Shown: positions 8,938 through 11,281 of the stretch, in pieces | Position numbering within the stretch: the first letter of the stretch is position 1 | Layout: each line of letters begins with the position of its first letter | Assembly (NCBI GenBank): GCA_003118195.1 | Contig: BEXV01002550.1 | Location: forward strand, 13,561-24,841 | From: Hemicentrotus pulcherrimus | Taxonomy: Eukaryota; Echinodermata; Echinoidea; Camarodonta; Strongylocentrotidae | Length of the DNA: 11,281 nt | Direction of reading: 5' to 3' | Notes under the pieces: model-generated | What the model was told of the DNA's origin: nothing | Databases searched by the model: none | What the model saw: only the letters and a program-made list of their open reading frames with translations | Program-made: the position numbers and the translations under genes

Positions 8938-9028
8938 GAATGGGATGAAACGCATGCTGGGGCCTCCTAATACTTAAATTATGGAACAGAAACAAAAATT
9001 AACAACCACATAAGAAAAACATGTTACT

Positions 9029-9052
9029 CAGCTAACTTATCAGCTAACTTAT
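9029..9052. repeat. 12 bp tandem duplication
   Basis: CAGCTAACTTAT occurs twice without mismatch (9029-9040 and 9041-9052), followed by the partial copy CAGTTAT. Confidence 0.85.
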
Positions 9053-9180
9053 CAGTTATGGCCAAGTTTATCTTTCTGCTCTGTTTTATTATTCTTAAGT
9101 TCATCCCTGGCCCTCACAAGTCAAGGCAATGATAACCAACTTTTAGATAACATCAATTATGTATGCAAATCTGTTTATTG

Positions 9181-9409
9181 TGACGTGAGGGCGAGCCCTC
9201 CACTTTCTAGCCAATCAGCGACGGGAATGACGTGATGTAACCATTGACCTGAATCAAGGGTTTGTGTGAATGAGGTCAAAGTGTGACTTGTGTGTAAAGT
9301 GTAACACGTATGGTAAGGTTTTCACTAGCAACTCTGAATAGATTTACGTTGTGGGCATGCAACTCCATTGATACACTTGTTGTGATTTCGATCTCCAAAC
9401 CTGACGTGG
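9181..9409 (+). promoter_or_regulatory. Promoter-like region with CCAAT box and three TGACGTGR elements
   Basis: An NF-Y type CCAATCAG is at 9211-9218. It is flanked by TGACGTGA at 9181-9188 and 9228-9235, with a further TGACGTGG at 9402-9409. TGACGTG(A/G) is the core recognised by CREB/ATF factors and, as TGACGTGG, by ATF6/XBP1. A TGACCT at 9245-9250 and AGGTCA at 9273-9278 form a widely spaced everted pair of nuclear-receptor half-sites. The region lies 55-283 bases upstream of the start codon at 9464, and no TATA box is evident close by. A TGACGTGA also occurs once elsewhere (3788), so single copies carry little weight; the cluster is the evidence. Confidence 0.6.
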
Positions 9410-9463
9410 TTAGTCTCTTTCTCATAAATCCTTCTCCATAATAGTATATCAACATCTTAAAAT

Positions 9464-9520
9464 ATGGCCAACAGAGACAAGGCAGCTAGGCAGCTCGAAG
9501 ACCACTGTGCTGCCCAAAAG
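9464..9520 (+). CDS. First coding exon of an unrecognised gene (19 codons)
   Basis: The exon reads MANRDKAARQLEDHCAAQK and ends in phase 0 at AAAAG|GTATGT, a consensus donor with the GT at 9521-9522. The ATG has a good context (A at -3, G at +4). An in-frame TAA lies two codons upstream (9458-9460), so this methionine is a true first start in its frame. The peptide is hydrophilic and probably helical, with no signal peptide or membrane segment. A promoter-like region lies just upstream and a CpG-rich segment just downstream, as expected at a 5' end. The gene was not recognised and later exons are outside the window. The frame stays open past the donor to 9739, but that extension is Cys/Arg-rich and unlike protein sequence, which favours splicing at 9520. 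Confidence 0.62.
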
Positions 9521-9549
9521 GTATGTATTTACTCCGTCGATTTGTTTAA

Positions 9550-9720
9550 TGTTTTGCTCTGCCTTTGGCTGCGGCGCGGCTGGGTGGGCAGCGCGCCAGG
9601 AATAGTCGCTGGATTGACTCGGAATCCGAGGCAGTGCTATGCCAGAGCTCAGCTCAGCCAGGTCTTCGCACAGTCTCGGGTTAAAATTCAATCTCGCTCG
9701 ATCGCGTTACCAAATAAAAT
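9550..9720. other. CpG-rich segment downstream of the first exon
   Basis: Dense CpG (for example GCGGCGCGGC near 9570 and GCAGCGCGCC near 9590) contrasts with the AT-rich surroundings. It fits the unmethylated zone around a transcription start and supports the neighbouring exon as a true 5' end. Confidence 0.5.
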
Positions 9721-9975
9721 GCAATGTCGACAGGTCTAGGCCTACATCTTTAGATCTAAATAGACCTATACTGAAATTTATGCAGATGTTGCCAAAGTTT
9801 TGTGGATTGTGGACAATGCTGAAGTTGATAACTTAATTTATGTTTTTTGTAATTTGTAGTTTTTAGTAGAATCTAGATTGTTCTAAACTTAGTAGTAATA
9901 ATATTGTAGAGAGTTTCGCTTCAAAATATTAAAGGGGGTTTAGCATGATGAGTCTATGTGCATTACCAGTGGCCT

Positions 9976-9990
9976 GATTGGGGGCCAATC
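9976..9990. promoter_or_regulatory. Inverted CCAAT-box pair in a second CpG-rich patch
   Basis: GATTGG-GGG-CCAATC is a perfect 6-base inverted repeat made of two opposed CCAAT boxes. It begins a CpG-rich patch (to about 10115, with CGACTACGGACGACGCGACC at 10000-10019). It may be an intronic enhancer, an alternative promoter, or part of a repeat. Confidence 0.4.
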
Positions 9991-10429
9991 GGTTCAATAG
10001 CGACTACGGACGACGCGACCGCAGTATTCATGTGCGTACAACAAATGCGAAACCGAAGCATGAGGAGAACATCGGCCTGTTTCGCAAACACTAGCGCGCC
10101 CTGACCTTTTTGCCATGCTACATTAAGTGTATTAAGTATTGTAAATCTAATTAAATTGAATCTACATATGTAACTGACAGATCTAACTGTTACATATATG
10201 CACTTTAATTCAAAGTTCAATAGACCCTAGTACTAGTAGTAGTCTTAGAGTTTGAAATATATTTCTGTTATAGTCTCTGTCTAATTTGTTACGCTGCTAG
10301 CTTTATCTCATACTCATAGTCGTACAAAATAGAACCCAATACATTCACCTGGCAATCACATGGAAGATAAATTTATCAGTATTGGATTTAATAATTAAAA
10401 AGAAAACTGAATTTGAAACCCCTGCCCAT

Positions 10430-10476
10430 ACTCTCACTCTCTCTCCCTCTCTCTCCCTCTCTCTCCCTCCCTCCCT
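10430..10476. repeat. CT-rich microsatellite with 10 bp period
   Basis: CTCTCCCTCT repeats in register (10441, 10451, 10461), passing into CCTCCCTCCC. No function is evident. Confidence 0.9.
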
Positions 10477-10544
10477 TCTTTCCATGAATGATAATAATAT
10501 AAAATGTGTTTCACATTGGTGTTACATAATACATTGACCCTACA

Positions 10545-10568
10545 GTACATGTACATGTATATGTACAT
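10545..10568. repeat. Palindromic ACATGT/TGTACA cluster
   Basis: GTACATGTAC (10545-10554) is a perfect palindrome and a further ATGTACAT follows at 10561-10568. It is probably a short tandem relic. Confidence 0.6.
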
Positions 10569-11005
10569 TGTAAAATATAAACATCGATAGGAAAATAAGG
10601 CATCATAATGTAGGAATCCTGAATCTTGATCTTACATAATATTTCTAACAAATAATTTTTTTCTTCTCAAAATGCACCTGTTCCAGAGTAAATCTTTGGA
10701 ATAAACTTAAAAGGAAATATAGAATCCGAACAGTATGTTGAACAAGCAAACATCAAAATCATGTCTAGTTGTTTCATACGCAAAGTTCATGATAATTTTG
10801 AAGGCAGACCTAGTAAGATCAAACATGCACTATGGCCAGTCAATGCTTGTTTTTGGTACATTTATGTAAATTGACATTGCCTTTGCAAGATAAAACATTT
10901 TAGCCCTATCAAGAACATTTTTTAAAATTCAGTTGCATTATGCATGTAAGTATTGATGTGTATGCTGTACACATGTGGTAATGTTATGAAGTGCAAATTC
11001 AAAGT
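10569..11005. other. Intronic stretch with nothing recognised
   Basis: AT-rich, CpG-poor sequence with an AATAAA near 10701 and no exon, repeat or RNA gene that I can support. Confidence 0.5.
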
Positions 11006-11281
11006 TATGATCATAAACTAAGTCGAGTCTTTGGAGCGATCGATACCCATGATGCGCTATGATCATAAACTATTAGTTGAGTCTTTGGAGCGATCGATAC
11101 CCATGATGGGCTATGATCATAAACTATTAGTTGAGTCTTTGGAGCGATCGATACCCATGATGCGCTACACTGTATGATCATAAACTATTAGTTGAGTCTT
11201 TGGAGCGATCGATACCCATGATGGGCTATGATCATAAACTATTAGTTGAGTCTTTGGAGCGATCGATACCCATGATGCGCT
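11006..11281. repeat. 54 bp tandem array (minisatellite) continuing beyond the window
   Basis: Five units start at 11006, 11058, 11112, 11173 and 11227 (52, 54, 61, 54 and 54 bp), and the last base begins a sixth. Each unit opens with the perfect palindrome TATGATCATA and contains GAGCGATCGATACC, which has overlapping CGATCG and ATCGAT palindromes. Units are almost identical apart from a 2-base loss and a C/T change in unit 1 and a 7-base insertion ending unit 3. The end alternates ATGATGCGC (units 1, 3, 5) and ATGATGGGC (units 2, 4), giving a dimeric higher-order period. The true array length is unknown. Confidence 0.93.

Larger units (their letters stand above)
9521..11281 (+). other. Putative first intron of the downstream gene (partial)
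   Basis: It begins with the GTATGT donor and runs past the right edge; no acceptor followed by coding sequence was recognised. The contents are a CpG-rich 5' segment (about 9550-9720), a second CpG-rich patch (about 9971-10115), a CT-rich microsatellite, palindromic ACATGT-type sequence near 10545 and the tandem array at the end. Confidence 0.5.

Noticed and set aside
9311..9318. Donor-like ATG|GTAAGG upstream of the start codon at 9464
   Set aside because: A good donor match, but no convincing acceptor lies between it and the coding start; isolated donor matches are common.
9449..9836. Plus- and minus-strand frames around the CpG-rich segment
   Set aside because: CpG-rich DNA is stop-poor. 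The plus frame past 9520 crosses a consensus donor and changes to Cys/Arg-rich sequence, and the overlapping minus-strand and shifted frames are shadows.
9963..10220. 85-codon minus-strand frame in the intron
   Set aside because: No family signature; it covers a CpG-rich patch where stops are rarer, and no splice or polyadenylation context supports it.
10417..10428. Sequence near 10417-10428 partly resembling the B-box end of the SINE
   Set aside because: Only a short partial match and no A box at the right distance upstream.
11006..11281. Tandem array as a possible CRISPR array
   Set aside because: Units are contiguous near-identical repeats without unique spacers, and the window is animal DNA.

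Overview
The window is eukaryotic animal DNA, most likely from a sea urchin or a close marine deuterostome. The evidence is an intron-split synaptotagmin-1 gene, GT/AG splice sites, AT-rich non-coding sequence, a degenerate tRNA-derived SINE and many simple repeats. The sea urchin assignment is inferred from sequence style (for example the TAGATCTAAATAGACCTA-like text in the second gene's intron) and was not confirmed by any search. There is no operon, CRISPR array or prokaryotic defence system. Almost all open frames longer than 60 codons are chance frames in non-coding DNA.

Layout. Positions 1-244 are the end of the last intron of a synaptotagmin-1 gene, with a tRNA-like SINE fragment about 130 bases before the splice acceptor. 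Positions 245-430 are the last coding exon: 61 codons plus TAA, covering the C-terminal part of the C2B domain. From 431 to about 7400 there is no recognisable coding sequence. The stretch is AT-rich, becomes poor in CpG after about 2.1 kb, and ends in the best-formed polyadenylation signal of the window (AATAAA at 7377). I read it as a possible very long 3' UTR, or 3' UTR plus intergenic DNA. It contains C-tract clusters able to form G-quadruplexes on the minus strand, and a 108-109 bp sequence present in three tandem copies with AU-rich nonamers at the joins.

Positions 7400-9180 look intergenic. They hold microsatellites, an undetermined base, a near-consensus CTCF site (8758-8771) overlapping a TATA-like sequence, and a strong orphan splice acceptor (8937).

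A second gene on the same strand starts downstream. A promoter-like region (9181-9409) has a CCAAT box flanked by two TGACGTGA elements, a third TGACGTGG, and a widely spaced TGACCT/AGGTCA pair. It precedes a 19-codon first coding exon (9464-9520) that ends at a consensus GTATGT donor. The protein was not recognised. The rest of the window is its first intron: CpG-rich at its 5' end, with a second CpG-rich patch carrying an inverted CCAAT pair, a CT-rich microsatellite, and at the right edge a 54 bp tandem array with alternating unit types that continues out of the window.

The two genes are head-to-tail neighbours. Nothing in the sequence links them functionally. The CTCF-like site and repeats between them may mark the boundary between a neuronal gene and a neighbour with a CRE/NF-Y-type promoter.
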